This document shows positions 10,618 to 22,337 of a DNA stretch of 64,000 nt, piece by piece. The stretch comes from Leucobacter exalbidus (GTDB lineage Bacteria; Actinomycetota; Actinomycetes; Actinomycetales; Microbacteriaceae). Within the stretch, counting starts at the first letter, position 1; each line of letters opens with the position of its first letter. The stretch is taken from contig NZ_JAFIDA010000001.1 in NCBI RefSeq assembly GCF_017834145.1, forward strand, positions 2,170,001 through 2,234,000, read 5' to 3'. Position numbers and translations under genes: made by a program. Under the pieces are notes generated by a model. The model saw only the letters and a list, made by a program, of their open reading frames with translations, ran no database searches and was not told where the DNA came from.

Positions 10618-11108
10618 GGCATGTCTCGTAAATGTTGTGTCCAGGCGATGACCGCGTGAAGTAACACTGCTGCCCGGTACGTCAACGACAGTTTGTCGTA
10701 CCGGGTTGCGATGCCTCGCCACTGTTTCACGTGGCAGAACCGTCGCTCGATCACGTTACGTCCTCGATAGTTCTCGGCGTCGAGTTTGGGTGGGCGACCG
10801 CCCTGACTTCCGCGGCGTTTGCGATGCCCGATCTGGTCTCTCGGTTCAGGGATGACCGCCTCAATGCTGCGCTCGCGTAGATGGGCGCGAATTGCGCGAG
10901 ACGAGTATGCCTTGTCGCCGCGGACCGCGTCCGGGCGAGTGCGCGGCCTGCCAGGCCCGGTTCGTTCCACACGCAGAATCTCAAGCAGCGGCAATAACAT
11001 CGGCGAATCGCCGTCTTGCCCGGCCGTGCAGACAGTCACCAGCGGCAACCCGTTGCCGTCTACGAGCTGATGAATTTTAGTCGAGAGGCCGCCGCGAGAA
11101 CGACCCAC
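10614..11108 (-). CDS. IS5 family transposase, C-terminal frame (OrfB), copy 1
   Basis: This frame carries the DDE catalytic core (RNase H fold): GRSRGGLSTKIHQLVDGNG, DKAYSS, and a terminal part with NVIERRFCHVKQWRGIATRYD containing the catalytic Glu. It is normally expressed as a fusion with OrfA by frameshifting. Upstream of the first ATG the same frame continues with NYKNLLTEPLDHAVGRSRGG, which is conserved transposase sequence, so the ATG at 11108 is not the natural start. Its stop codon TAG is formed from the flanking CTAG, not from the element itself. Confidence 0.85.
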   Translation of the reverse strand: MGRSRGGLSTKIHQLVDGNGLPLVTVCTAGQDGDSPMLLPLLEILRVERTGPGRPRTRPDAVRGDKAYSSRAIRAHLRERSIEAVIPEPRDQIGHRKRRGSQGGRPPKLDAENYRGRNVIERRFCHVKQWRGIATRYDKLSLTYRAAVLLHAVIAWTQHLRDMP

Positions 11109-11557
11109 CGCATGATCAAGCGGCTCGGTCAGCAGATTCTTGTAATTCGATGTATCCCTTTTTTAGGCGCGTCACGTTCGTTGCGTGCTGATGCGCGCGA
11201 GCGATCGTGGAGTCCACCGAAATCGACCAATCAACCATTCCGGCAGCATCTGCCTCCGCCATCAATTGGCCAAGGAGGGCATCCCAGGTGCCGTCTGCGG
11301 CCATGCGGCGATGCCACCGCCACACTGTCTGCCAAGGTCCGAACGCGGCAGGAAGATCACGCCAAGCAATGCCGCACCGGTAGCGATAAATGATGCCCTC
11401 GACCATGGTGCGGGCATCGGCATAGGGGCGCCCTTGTCGACCAGTCGGGCCAGGAAGCGATCCCGAAATCAGGTTCCACTGGTCATCGTTGAGGAGCTGG
11501 AATCTTGACACGCATCAACGATCCCAGACTCCACCCCAAATCTTTACGAGACACGCC
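10618..11557 (-). mobile_element. IS5 family (IS427-type) insertion sequence, copy 1
   Basis: This 940-bp element has imperfect terminal inverted repeats GGC(A/G)TGTCTCGTAAA and is flanked on both sides by CTAG, which is either the duplicated target or a fixed target sequence. It carries two transposase frames on the minus strand, as is usual for IS427-type elements. A copy of the same length lies at 32488-33427 in the same orientation, and the two read as identical line by line. Its insertion truncates the LuxR-like gene fragment on its right. Confidence 0.93.
11116..11511 (-). CDS. IS5 family transposase, N-terminal frame (OrfA), copy 1
   Basis: This 131-residue frame has the DUF4096-type N-terminal domain of IS5 transposases (LLNDDQWNLISGSLPG, RYRCGIAWRDLPAAFGPWQT) and the first catalytic Asp in SVDSTIARAHQH. 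The reading frame of the second half is shifted by +1 (equivalent to -2) relative to this one. A run AAAAAAGGG on the minus strand at about 11158-11166 is the obvious slip site. Because the second IS copy shows the same arrangement, this is the natural two-frame layout and not a mutation. Confidence 0.85.
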   Translation of the reverse strand: MSRFQLLNDDQWNLISGSLPGPTGRQGRPYADARTMVEGIIYRYRCGIAWRDLPAAFGPWQTVWRWHRRMAADGTWDALLGQLMAEADAAGMVDWSISVDSTIARAHQHATNVTRLKKGYIELQESADRAA

Positions 11558-11561
11558 CTAG

Positions 11562-14735
<3,174 letters not shown>

Positions 14736-14741
14736 CGACGA

Positions 14742-14778
14742 GTGGGTGAGCCCGGCCCAATCGGCCGGGCTCACCCAC
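14742..14778. terminator. Bidirectional terminator hairpin
   Basis: GTGGGTGAGCCCGGCC (14742-14757) pairs perfectly with GGCCGGGCTCACCCAC (14763-14778) around a 5-base loop. It separates the convergent icd remnant and the MarR gene. There is no T-run. Confidence 0.75.
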
Positions 14779-15341
14779 TAGGGTCGAGCCCAGTCGGCGT
14801 TCTCGACCGACAGTCCCTGGCGCATCTCTTCCAGGAAACGAATTACCACGTCGCGCTCTGCGCGGCTCAGCTTGGCAGCAGCGTGAAACCTGCTTGCCTG
14901 CTGTTTACCAACGGTATTCATCGCTGAGGCTTCGGTGGAAGGGGTCACCGAGATTGCCATGGCTCGGCGATCCATCGGGTGCATCTGGCGTTCGATGTGG
15001 CCGCCGCTTTCTAAGCGATTGAGTAGTTTCGTCGTCGAGGCCTTAGAAATATCGAGGTAGCTCGAGAGCATCCCCGGCTGCACTAGCTCGCCTCGGTTTT
15101 TAGCAACGATCAGATAGTGCAGCGCTCGCATGTCTTGTGCGCCGAGCTTCATGTACTTTTGCGATGCGTCTGAGAGCGCCTGCTCGGTTTCGCGCAGCGC
15201 CGACAGCGTCTTCATGAGCTTGCTAATGTGAGCGATCTCTTCGGGAGAAAGCTCTGACCGGTCCACAAGCTGGCTGCGAGGATCACTGGACTCAACTTCA
15301 TACATGTGAGCTGAGGTTGATTCCTGGGGTGTAGGAGTCAT
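14778..15341 (-). CDS. MarR family transcriptional regulator
   Basis: This 187-residue regulator has a winged-helix core around residues 60-140: MRALHYLIVAKNRGELVQPG, ISKASTTKLLNRLESGGHI and the wing MHPMDRRAMAISVTP, typical of MarR proteins. An internal ATG at 15305 would give a protein 12 residues shorter; neither start has a strong ribosome binding site. It is divergent from the DoxX gene, and the 118-bp intergenic region is a likely place for autoregulation. The ligand is unknown. Confidence 0.85.
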   Translation of the reverse strand: MTPTPQESTSAHMYEVESSDPRSQLVDRSELSPEEIAHISKLMKTLSALRETEQALSDASQKYMKLGAQDMRALHYLIVAKNRGELVQPGMLSSYLDISKASTTKLLNRLESGGHIERQMHPMDRRAMAISVTPSTEASAMNTVGKQQASRFHAAAKLSRAERDVVIRFLEEMRQGLSVENADWARP

Positions 15342-15459
15342 TTGCCGCGTCTTTTCGTCGTCTCAATATCGTTTACCATTGGCCGCTATAGTGACCATTG
15401 CGTTATTGTATCTTATGGGATACAGGAATCTTCCTGTCTCGTGTCATAGTCTTCACGGC

Positions 15460-15876
15460 ATGACTACTCGTTCTGTTGTTCGCGTCTTTCTGGGCGGCTT
15501 TCTTGCCTTTGCCGGTATCGCCCACCTCACCTTTGCCCGCAAGGAGTTCAGCGCGCAGGTGCCCGATTTTGTGCCGCTTGATGTTGATACGACCGTGGTG
15601 GCTTCGGGTGCTGTTGAAATCGGGCTGGGAGCGGCAATGCTCACCTCTCGCCGTCACCGCGGGCTCGTCGGCATCATCACCGGACTCTTCTTTATTGCAG
15701 TGTTTCCGGGCAACCTGTCGCAGTGGATCAATGGTCGAGACGGGTTCGGGCTCGACACCGACACGAAGCGATTCGTGAGGCTGTTCTTCCAGCCACTGAT
15801 GGTGTGGGCGGCGATCTGGTCGACGCGTCTGCCCAAAGACAAGCGCGCACTTAAGGAGAACCGCGACCGCAAGTAA
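15460..15876 (+). CDS. DoxX-like membrane protein
   Basis: This 138-residue protein has four hydrophobic segments and the DoxX/DoxD-like pattern (FLGGFLAFAGIAHLTF, ASGAVEIGLGAAML, GLFFIAVFPGNLSQW). DoxX-family proteins are small membrane proteins linked to redox and thiol homeostasis. The ATG at 15460 begins MTTRSVVRVFLGG directly at the first membrane segment; the longer in-frame start at 15379 has no support. The gene is divergent from MarR and ends in a hairpin shared with the convergent DUF1295 gene. Confidence 0.78.
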   Translation: MTTRSVVRVFLGGFLAFAGIAHLTFARKEFSAQVPDFVPLDVDTTVVASGAVEIGLGAAMLTSRRHRGLVGIITGLFFIAVFPGNLSQWINGRDGFGLDTDTKRFVRLFFQPLMVWAAIWSTRLPKDKRALKENRDRK

Positions 15877-15883
15877 CCCTTAA

Positions 15884-15934
15884 CTCGCAGTTGTGGCGCC
15901 TCACCTGTGAGGGGGCGGGCGCCGCAACTGCGAG
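15884..15934. terminator. Bidirectional terminator hairpin
   Basis: CTCGCAGTTGTGGCGCC (15884-15900) pairs with GGCGCCGCAACTGCGAG (15918-15934), 17 positions with one G-T pair. It lies between the convergent DoxX and DUF1295 genes. Confidence 0.7.
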
Positions 15935-15958
15935 CCGAAGCGTTGCTGCGGGCTGGGG

Positions 15959-16831
15959 CTAGCCGCGCAGGCCGGGAATCAGTGCCGGGGTGCGCTTGCG
16001 GTACGCGATGTACTCGGGGTCATCGCCCCATTTGCGCTTGGCCTTTTCGTCGAGCATGGGGATTCCGGTGACCTTGGTGATGAGTAGCACCACGAAGATG
16101 GGCGACAAGATTGCGACCCACTGCCACCCCTGCAGGGCGGGCAGTGCAACGATGAGTACGCCGGTCCAGAGCATCATCTCGCCGAGGTAGTTGGGGTGGC
16201 GCACGACTGACCACAGGCCAGTTCTGATGAATTTGCCCGCATTGCTCGGGTCTGCCTTGAACTTGGTCTTCTGTTGGTCAGCGATGACCTCAATGCCGAA
16301 GCCGGTCGCCCAGACTGCCACGCCCACCCAGCTGATCCAGTTCATCGGAGACGTGTGATCTGAGGTGATGGTGATCCAGGCGGCTGCGGCAGTCAGGCTG
16401 ATCCACAAGCCCTGAAGGGTCCAGACTGACAGGAACCTTGCGGGCGATGACTTAATGTCGTCGAACCGGTCATCGCCGCCTGAGCGAATGTTGCGGGTAA
16501 AGAGGAACGTGCCAAGGCGCCCCGCCCAGATGATGACCAGGGCACCGATAATGATGCTGCGCAGGTCAAGTTCGGGGGCAATCAGTAGTAGAGCTACCGT
16601 GCCGCTGATGTAGGTGAGGCTGGCGGTGAGATCAAAATACCGGTCCGTGCGCGTGATTGCGGCGGGGATAAAGACGATCCACTGCACTGCGTAGGCGATG
16701 CCGACAGCGAGGACGAACCCTGGTAGCGGCCCCAGTAGCCAGCCATTTTGGGCACCGGCGAACGCCAGCGCTGCGCCGATCAGTACTGCAACTACGGTGA
16801 TTGCCACAGAGGTAGAAAGTTGTCTAGGCAC
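15959..16831 (-). CDS. DUF1295 / steroid 5-alpha-reductase-like membrane protein
   Basis: This 290-residue polytopic membrane protein has about seven helices. The C-terminal signature TGLWSVVRHPNYLGEMMLWT is that of the DUF1295 / isoprenylcysteine methyltransferase-like fold, which binds NADPH or SAM near the RHPNYxGE motif. Bacterial DUF1295 proteins are usually annotated as putative steroid 5-alpha-reductase relatives without a proven substrate. The gene lies 53 bp downstream of the acyl-CoA ligase on the same strand, so co-transcription and a lipid-related role are plausible. Confidence 0.82.
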   Translation of the reverse strand: MPRQLSTSVAITVVAVLIGAALAFAGAQNGWLLGPLPGFVLAVGIAYAVQWIVFIPAAITRTDRYFDLTASLTYISGTVALLLIAPELDLRSIIIGALVIIWAGRLGTFLFTRNIRSGGDDRFDDIKSSPARFLSVWTLQGLWISLTAAAAWITITSDHTSPMNWISWVGVAVWATGFGIEVIADQQKTKFKADPSNAGKFIRTGLWSVVRHPNYLGEMMLWTGVLIVALPALQGWQWVAILSPIFVVLLITKVTGIPMLDEKAKRKWGDDPEYIAYRKRTPALIPGLRG

Positions 16832-16884
16832 GTGAGCTCCTTGTTGAGTGGGGCTGATTAAAAGAGAGGGAAGTAAGTTAGGGG

Positions 16885-18840
16885 TTAGCGGTATAGCTCG
16901 TCAACGACGGACGTCAGTTCGGCGACGAGGGCCTGGCGCTTGAGCTTCATTGTGGGTGTGACGAAGCGGTCAGTGGCGTCTTCGCCGATCGAGATGTTGC
17001 GCCAGTACTGCACACGCTGTGACGGTGAGACAGACGCGTTGGCCGCTTCGACAGCGTGCGCGAGTTCGGCGGTGAGCTGTACGTCGTTACACACGGCAAC
17101 GTCTGCCGTGGTAACTGCGCTTGGGACAGGCATGTCGAGTGATTTGAACCAGGCGGCGGTGGCTTCTTGGTCGAGCACAAGGAGGGCGGTGAGGTACGGG
17201 CGGTCCGTGCCTACGAGGGTGGCGTGGGCCACGAGGGGGTGAGCCTCTACCGCCTGTTCCCAGGCCTCTGGCGACACGGTGTAGCCGGTGGAGGTGACGA
17301 TAACGTGCTTGAGGCGCCCGTGCAGGCTGAGCGAACCGTCAGCGTGCAGCTTTCCGAGGTCACCGGTGCGAAAGTAGCCGTCAACGAAGGCGGCCGCGTT
17401 CTGAGCTTGGTCGCGGTAGCCCGCGAATACGCCCACGCCCTGGGCGAGCACCTCGCCGTTTTCTGAGATTCTGACGGAGTTACCGGGGAGCGGCCTGCCG
17501 ACATTGCCGGCGACGAGACTGCCGGGGCGACCGCCAGTGAGGGGAGCGGTGGTCTCGGTGAGGCCGTAGCCCTCGATGACGGGAACGCCGATGCCCCGAA
17601 AGAAGCGCGCCAGTTCGGGTTGCAGGGTTGCGGCGCCAGACAGCAGATATTCGATCCGGTTGCCCATGACCGCGCGCAGGCGCTTGTAGAACAGGCGGTC
17701 GAAGACTGCGCGCTGCACGCGCAGCCAAATCGGCGCTCGGGTCGCCTGGTGCTGGTCGAGGTTCTCGAGGTGCACGCCCCAGCTCTGCGCGACGGTGACG
17801 GCGGCCGACCACAGCGGTTCAACCTTCTTCTGTCGCGCCGAAGCTGCCGCAGCGGCCTGAATTTTTTCGAGCACGCGCGGTACCACCACGAGGAACGTGG
17901 GCTGCAAAATGGCGAGCGCCTGCACGACGTCCTTGGGGTTGGAGAGGTGCGCGACCCGCATACCGTTTGCCACGCAAATGAGCTGCAGTGCGCGCCCGAG
18001 CACGTGCGTGAGTGGCAGGAAGAGAATCGTATTGCCGCTCTCCTTGACGACCTCGCGGTAGGCATCGGCGGTGTTGAGCACCTGTCCCACGAGGTTGCGG
18101 TGGGTGATGAGTGCGCCCTTGGGGGTGCCGGTGGTTCCCGAGGTGTACACGATCGTCGCAATATCATCGAGCGCGGCGGTCACGCGACGAGTTTCGAGCT
18201 CGTCTGGTGTGACGAGGGTGCCGAGGGCTGCCAGTTCGGTCATCGAGCCGACATCGCCTGTTCTTGCCGAGTGCGGTGCGTAGTCGAACACCCACGTGGC
18301 CACTGTCGAGCCGTTGGCATAGGTGGCGGCTGCCGCCAAACGTCGCGCAATGACATCGTCTCCGGCAAAGGCGGCCGCGGGCTGCGCGTCGATAATGATT
18401 GCCCGCAATTGTTCGTCGGAGGCGGTGTCATACACCGGCACGACCACCGCGCCGGTAAAGAGTGCGGCGTGGTCGGCGACGGCCCACAGGTACTGGGTTT
18501 GCGCCATGATGAGTACTCGGTCGCCAGCCTGTACGCCGCTGGCGATGAGGCCGCGAGCCGCTGCAGCGACCTCGTCCATGAACTCGCTTGTGCTGATCTG
18601 GCGCCAGGGTGCGCTCAGGCTGGCGCCGTGGGAGCGGGCTTCAAAAGCGATGTGCTGCGGTGCCTGCTTGAACCGGTTCACCAGCAGATCGGTGACGTTT
18701 TGTACGCCTGATATGTCGACCAGCTGGGGGGTTGAAGAATTTTTGGAGGCGACGTGGGGGCCTGTCGGCGCCTGCGCAGGCGTGTGCCGTTCATTGAGGC
18801 TGGGCCCTGCATGGTTGGGCGAAGGGAAGGGCTCGTTCAC
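16885..18840 (-). CDS. fadD: Long-chain acyl-CoA synthetase (AMP-binding)
   Basis: This 651-residue adenylate-forming enzyme activates a fatty acid to its CoA thioester with ATP. Motifs seen are the P-loop-like YTSGTTGTPKG, the A5-type segment GYGLTETTAPLTG, and YFRTGDLGKL with the hinge region GRLKHVIVTSTGYTVSPEAW. The length and the N-terminal domain match the FadD15-type actinobacterial ligases. The GTG at 18840 is chosen because GGAG sits 8 bp upstream; the frame extends 50 codons further up without a ribosome binding site. A GATAC-T-GTATC palindrome at 18949-18959 lies upstream. The DUF1295 gene follows. Confidence 0.87.
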   Translation of the reverse strand: MNEPFPSPNHAGPSLNERHTPAQAPTGPHVASKNSSTPQLVDISGVQNVTDLLVNRFKQAPQHIAFEARSHGASLSAPWRQISTSEFMDEVAAAARGLIASGVQAGDRVLIMAQTQYLWAVADHAALFTGAVVVPVYDTASDEQLRAIIIDAQPAAAFAGDDVIARRLAAAATYANGSTVATWVFDYAPHSARTGDVGSMTELAALGTLVTPDELETRRVTAALDDIATIVYTSGTTGTPKGALITHRNLVGQVLNTADAYREVVKESGNTILFLPLTHVLGRALQLICVANGMRVAHLSNPKDVVQALAILQPTFLVVVPRVLEKIQAAAAASARQKKVEPLWSAAVTVAQSWGVHLENLDQHQATRAPIWLRVQRAVFDRLFYKRLRAVMGNRIEYLLSGAATLQPELARFFRGIGVPVIEGYGLTETTAPLTGGRPGSLVAGNVGRPLPGNSVRISENGEVLAQGVGVFAGYRDQAQNAAAFVDGYFRTGDLGKLHADGSLSLHGRLKHVIVTSTGYTVSPEAWEQAVEAHPLVAHATLVGTDRPYLTALLVLDQEATAAWFKSLDMPVPSAVTTADVAVCNDVQLTAELAHAVEAANASVSPSQRVQYWRNISIGEDATDRFVTPTMKLKRQALVAELTSVVDELYR

Positions 18841-19048
18841 GGGAGTGCTCCGATCGTAATGAAGAAGATGTGCAAAGTCGTCGGTGCTTCGTCTCGCGAA
18901 CCGGTGCGGCTCAGGGCGTCTGAACCACACCGGATTCGTAACTATATGGATACTGTATCTAAATGTAAACAACTTGGCAACAGTGATCACCCCGTTGCTC
19001 AGTTTCCCGGTGAGATCCCTACGCTCTGTGCCAGTGGTTTGAAACCAA

Positions 19049-19092
19049 GAAGCACCGCGTGACCCAAACGAAACAGGGTCACGCGGTGCTTC
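19049..19092. terminator. Terminator hairpin of the fasciclin gene
   Basis: GAAGCACCGCGTGACCC (19049-19065) pairs perfectly with GGGTCACGCGGTGCTTC (19076-19092) over a 10-base loop. It lies just past the stop of the minus-strand fasciclin gene and upstream of the acyl-CoA ligase. Confidence 0.78.
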
Positions 19093-19136
19093 TCACGCGT
19101 CCGCGAACTTACGATGCAAAAAACGTGTGCTGGGGT

Positions 19137-19796
19137 TTAGTTCTCGGTGGCGGGGGGCATCAGCACGGTGTCTACGAGGTAGACAACAGCGTTGGCCGTC
19201 TGCACGCCGCCGCACACCACGCTGACGTCGTTGACCTTGAGATCATCACCCGAACCGGTCACCTCAAGCTCTGCGCCGTTCACGGTCTCGTGCATGCCGG
19301 CAATGTCAGCGGGCTCGATCTGCCCGGGGACTACGTGGTAGGTCAGAATCGACGAGAGTAGATCACTGTCGGTCTTGAGTGTATCGATGGTGCCGGCATC
19401 GATCTTGCCGAACGCGTCATCGACCGGGGCGAACACGGTGAACTCGCCACCGTTGAGCGTCTCCACGAGATCAACATCCGGGTTCAACTGACCGCTGACA
19501 GCTGACACGAGCGTGGTGAGGAGCGGATTGTTTGATGCCGCAACCGCTACCGGGTCCTGAGACATTCCCATGATTGATCCGGCGCCATCGGGCACCGCTT
19601 CTGCGTATGCCGCGCAGCCCGGGCCCACCAGGTTCGCTGCGGGATCCATCTCAGTGGTCATCTCCTCAGTAACTTCCTGCTCCTGCATGGTGTCTACCTT
19701 GGGCTCATCCGTTGAGTCCATTGAACAGCCGGTGAGCGTTGCAGCCCCGATGAGCGTCAATGCAAATGCGGTGCCGACAGCCTTCTTAGCGAACAT
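19137..19796 (-). CDS. Fasciclin-domain lipoprotein (MPT83/MPT70-like)
   Basis: This 219-residue secreted lipoprotein has a signal peptide with lipobox LTGC ([12 protein letters not shown]), an acidic spacer, then one FAS1 domain with [36 protein letters not shown] and [11 protein letters not shown]. It resembles mycobacterial MPT83/MPT70, whose genes lie beside dipZ and belong to the SigK regulon. Here it is divergent from dipZ, and sigK follows dipZ. The ATG at 19796 has GGAGGAA 3 bp upstream; the longer frame beyond it is not supported. A SigK-like promoter (CAATCC-N16-CGAAGT) precedes it. Probably an adhesion or envelope stress protein. Confidence 0.88.
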   Translation of the reverse strand: MFAKKAVGTAFALTLIGAATLTGCSMDSTDEPKVDTMQEQEVTEEMTTEMDPAANLVGPGCAAYAEAVPDGAGSIMGMSQDPVAVAASNNPLLTTLVSAVSGQLNPDVDLVETLNGGEFTVFAPVDDAFGKIDAGTIDTLKTDSDLLSSILTYHVVPGQIEPADIAGMHETVNGAELEVTGSGDDLKVNDVSVVCGGVQTANAVVYLVDTVLMPPATEN

Positions 19797-19846
19797 GAGT
19801 TCCTCCTCAGAATTTCGTTTCCACGGATTCCCGCGGCTTATCGAGC

Positions 19847-19874
19847 ACTTCGGAGCCCTCGAAAAAGTGGATTG
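19847..19874 (-). promoter_or_regulatory. SigK-type promoter of the fasciclin gene
   Basis: On the minus strand CAATCC (19869-19874) is followed by a 16-base spacer and CGAAGT (19847-19852). This resembles the mycobacterial SigK consensus (-35 CCATCC, -10 CGAATA, 16-17 bp). It mirrors the promoter of dipZ on the other strand. Confidence 0.65.
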
Positions 19875-19918
19875 GAAAGTTTTTAAAAAAGTTTTCGGGC
19901 CCGAAACGGGCGTCGCCG

Positions 19919-19946
19919 CAATCCAAATGCCCCCGGGTTCCGAATA
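19919..19946 (+). promoter_or_regulatory. SigK-type promoter of dipZ
   Basis: CAATCC (19919-19924), a 16-base spacer and CGAATA (19941-19946) match the mycobacterial SigK consensus except for one -35 base. It lies 25 bp before the dipZ ATG. Between the two divergent promoters sits a perfect TTTCGGGCCCGAAA palindrome (19893-19906). Confidence 0.72.
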
Positions 19947-19971
19947 CCCCAGTAACGAGAAAGGTGCACTC

Positions 19972-21693
19972 ATGGATATCGTGCTTATTGGATTGCTGGG
20001 CGGCCTGATCACCGGCATCTCGCCCTGCATTCTGCCGGTGCTCCCGGTCATCTTCTTGACCGCGGGCGCAAAACCTGCTGTGCCGGGCAAGACCCCCGAG
20101 GTGATCCCCGCCAAGCGCAGCCGGCCATTCTGGATCATCGGCGGCCTAGTCGTCAGCTTCTCGGTGGTGACGATGCTGGGCTCGCTGCTGCTGGGGCTGC
20201 TGTCGATTCCGCAATCGACGATTCGCTGGGTTGGGGTCGGCGTGCTGCTGCTCATCGGCGTCGGAATGCTGTTCCCCGGTTTCGAGCAGCTGCTCGAAAA
20301 GCCGTTTCAACGGCTCCCGCGCCGCAAAGTGGGTGACGGCGGCAACGGGTTTGGAATGGGTCTAGCCCTCGGCACGGTCTTCGTGCCGTGCGCCGGCCCC
20401 GTGCTCGCCGCGATCATCGTGGCCGGCGCCACCGGCACGATCGGCACCGAAACGGTGTTGCTCACGCTCTCTTTCGCGATCGGCGTCGCGGTGCCACTGC
20501 TCGTGTTTGCCCTCGCCGGCAGCAGCGTGGCCCAGCGCATTCGCGGCTTCAGGAAGCGCGAACGCGCGATCCGGATCACGGGGGGCATCGCGCTCATCGC
20601 GCTCGCCACCGGACTCGCCTTCGATGTTCCCCAGGCGCTGCAGCGCCTGATTCCCGACTACACCGCGGGGCTCCAGAAGGAGCTCGCAGACAGTGATGCC
20701 GGGCAGCGGGCGCTCAGCCTCGGCGGCCTCGTGACCGATGAGAATCGCGAGCTCGACAACTGCATGGAAGACCCAGAAACGCTGCATTCGTGCGGTATTG
20801 CGCCGCCGCTGAAAGGCATCGACACCTGGATTAACACCCCTGACGGGGCCGCCATTGACCTGGAAGAACTGCGGGGTCAAGTCGTGCTGGTTGATTTCTG
20901 GGCCTACTCGTGCATCAACTGCCAACGGTCGATTCCGCACCTGGTCGCGTGGGACGAAACGTATCGAGATGCGGGGCTCACTGTGATCGGCGTGCACTCA
21001 CCCGAGTACGCGTTTGAGAAAGAGACCGCGAACGTCAGCGCCGGTGCTAAGAAGTTCGGCATCGAATACCCCGTCGCGCTCGACAACAATCTTGCGACCT
21101 GGACGAACTACCGCAACCGATACTGGCCCGCCCGCTACCTCATTGATGCCACGGGCACCGTGCGACACATCTACTTTGGCGAGGGAGAATATGACACCAC
21201 GGAGCGGCTCATCAGGGAGCTGCTGACCGATGCGAACCCCGGCATCAAGCTGCCACAGAAGACTGACATCGCTGATGCAACGCCCGAGCTGGGCAGCACG
21301 ACCGCGGAAACGTTTCTAGGCTCGTCAAAGGATCGAAACTATGCGGGTCCCGGTGACTATCGCCCGGGTGACAACGACTTCGTGCTTCCCGAACAGCAAG
21401 CCGTCGATACCTTCGCGCTCGAGGGGGCGTGGAACATCGCCACCCAGTACGCCACCCCCACTGCCGAGTCCGGGGGCACCGTGCGCCTGAACTATCGGGC
21501 GCAAGAGACTCGCGTAGTGGTCGCCGGTGAAGGCGCGCTCGAAGCGGTGTTGCCGGGAGGTGAGGTGCACAAGGTGAAAGTCAGCGGCGCCCCGCAGTCG
21601 TACCAGCTCGTCGGTCCTGGTGACCCGACCGAGGGTGTGCTTGAGCTGCGAGTACCGCAGGGGCTGAACCTTTACTCATTCACATTCGGATAA
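19972..21693 (+). CDS. dipZ: DipZ: CcdA-type membrane domain fused to thioredoxin-like domain
   Basis: This 573-residue protein shuttles reductant across the membrane to envelope disulfides. The N-terminal CcdA part has its paired redox cysteines in [12 protein letters not shown] and [10 protein letters not shown] among six or more helices. The thioredoxin-like domain, at about 280-420, has [11 protein letters not shown] and the cis-Pro region [14 protein letters not shown]-terminal carbohydrate-binding-like beta domain completes the mycobacterial DipZ layout. The ATG at 19972 starts directly at the first helix, has AAAGG upstream and lies just after the SigK-like promoter. sigK follows 44 bp downstream. 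Confidence 0.9.
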   Translation: MDIVLIGLLGGLITGISPCILPVLPVIFLTAGAKPAVPGKTPEVIPAKRSRPFWIIGGLVVSFSVVTMLGSLLLGLLSIPQSTIRWVGVGVLLLIGVGMLFPGFEQLLEKPFQRLPRRKVGDGGNGFGMGLALGTVFVPCAGPVLAAIIVAGATGTIGTETVLLTLSFAIGVAVPLLVFALAGSSVAQRIRGFRKRERAIRITGGIALIALATGLAFDVPQALQRLIPDYTAGLQKELADSDAGQRALSLGGLVTDENRELDNCMEDPETLHSCGIAPPLKGIDTWINTPDGAAIDLEELRGQVVLVDFWAYSCINCQRSIPHLVAWDETYRDAGLTVIGVHSPEYAFEKETANVSAGAKKFGIEYPVALDNNLATWTNYRNRYWPARYLIDATGTVRHIYFGEGEYDTTERLIRELLTDANPGIKLPQKTDIADATPELGSTTAETFLGSSKDRNYAGPGDYRPGDNDFVLPEQQAVDTFALEGAWNIATQYATPTAESGGTVRLNYRAQETRVVVAGEGALEAVLPGGEVHKVKVSGAPQSYQLVGPGDPTEGVLELRVPQGLNLYSFTFG

Positions 21694-21737
21694 CACTCGC
21701 GCACAAACACACAGGACACGGGGGAGGTGAGTAAGCC

Positions 21738-22337
21738 ATGATGGTGGAGATGGTAATCGATGGGATTGATATACCGGAGGACGGCGAACTCGCTGACCCT
21801 GCCGATGATGCCCTTGCGCGTGCCGGGCAGGGAGACAGGCAGGCATTCGGGCGGTTCTATGATCTGCTCTCTGCCCGCGTCTTTGGCCTGATTCTTCGTG
21901 TGCTCGTCGATCGCTCGCAGAGCGAAGAAGTCCTGCAAGAGGTGTTTCTCGAGGCGTGGCAGTCGGCCGCAAACTTCAACCCCGAGCGCGGGCACGCACG
22001 ATCATGGGTGCTAACAATTGCGCATCGCCGGGCAGTCGACCGGGTGCGCGCGGTGCACGCAGAGCGGCGACGTGATGTAGTCGCAGGAGCCAAAGAACTG
22101 GCCACATCCCCACCGGGAGTCGAAGAAGAAGTGGAACTCATCGTGGATGGTTCAACCGCCGTTCACGGGCTCAATGAGCTTCCTGAACCCCAGCGCCAAG
22201 CGATCGTACTGGCATACTTCGGCGGCTACAGCCAACGCGAAGTGGCGGTGCTCGTGGGAGCGCCGCTGGGCACCGTAAAAGCCCGTATTCGAGACGGACT
22301 CACCAAACTGCGAGCTGTATTGGAGGCCACGAGATGA
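21738..22337 (+). CDS. sigK: ECF RNA polymerase sigma factor SigK
   Basis: This 199-residue ECF sigma factor has region 2 at about 35-100 (FGRFYDLLSARVFGLI, SEEVLQEVFLEAW, ARSWVLTIAHRRAVDRVR) and region 4 at about 140-195 (LPEPQRQAIVLAYFGGYSQR, VGAPLGTVKARIRDGL). The AYFGGYSQREVA sequence is typical of SigK. Start candidates are ATGs at 21738, 21741 and 21750; GGGGAGG at 21721-21727 favours the first. The stop overlaps the anti-sigma start by 4 bp. The placement after dipZ and fasciclin copies the mycobacterial regulon in one cluster, and autoregulation is likely through dipZ read-through. Confidence 0.9.
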   Translation: MMVEMVIDGIDIPEDGELADPADDALARAGQGDRQAFGRFYDLLSARVFGLILRVLVDRSQSEEVLQEVFLEAWQSAANFNPERGHARSWVLTIAHRRAVDRVRAVHAERRRDVVAGAKELATSPPGVEEEVELIVDGSTAVHGLNELPEPQRQAIVLAYFGGYSQREVAVLVGAPLGTVKARIRDGLTKLRAVLEATR

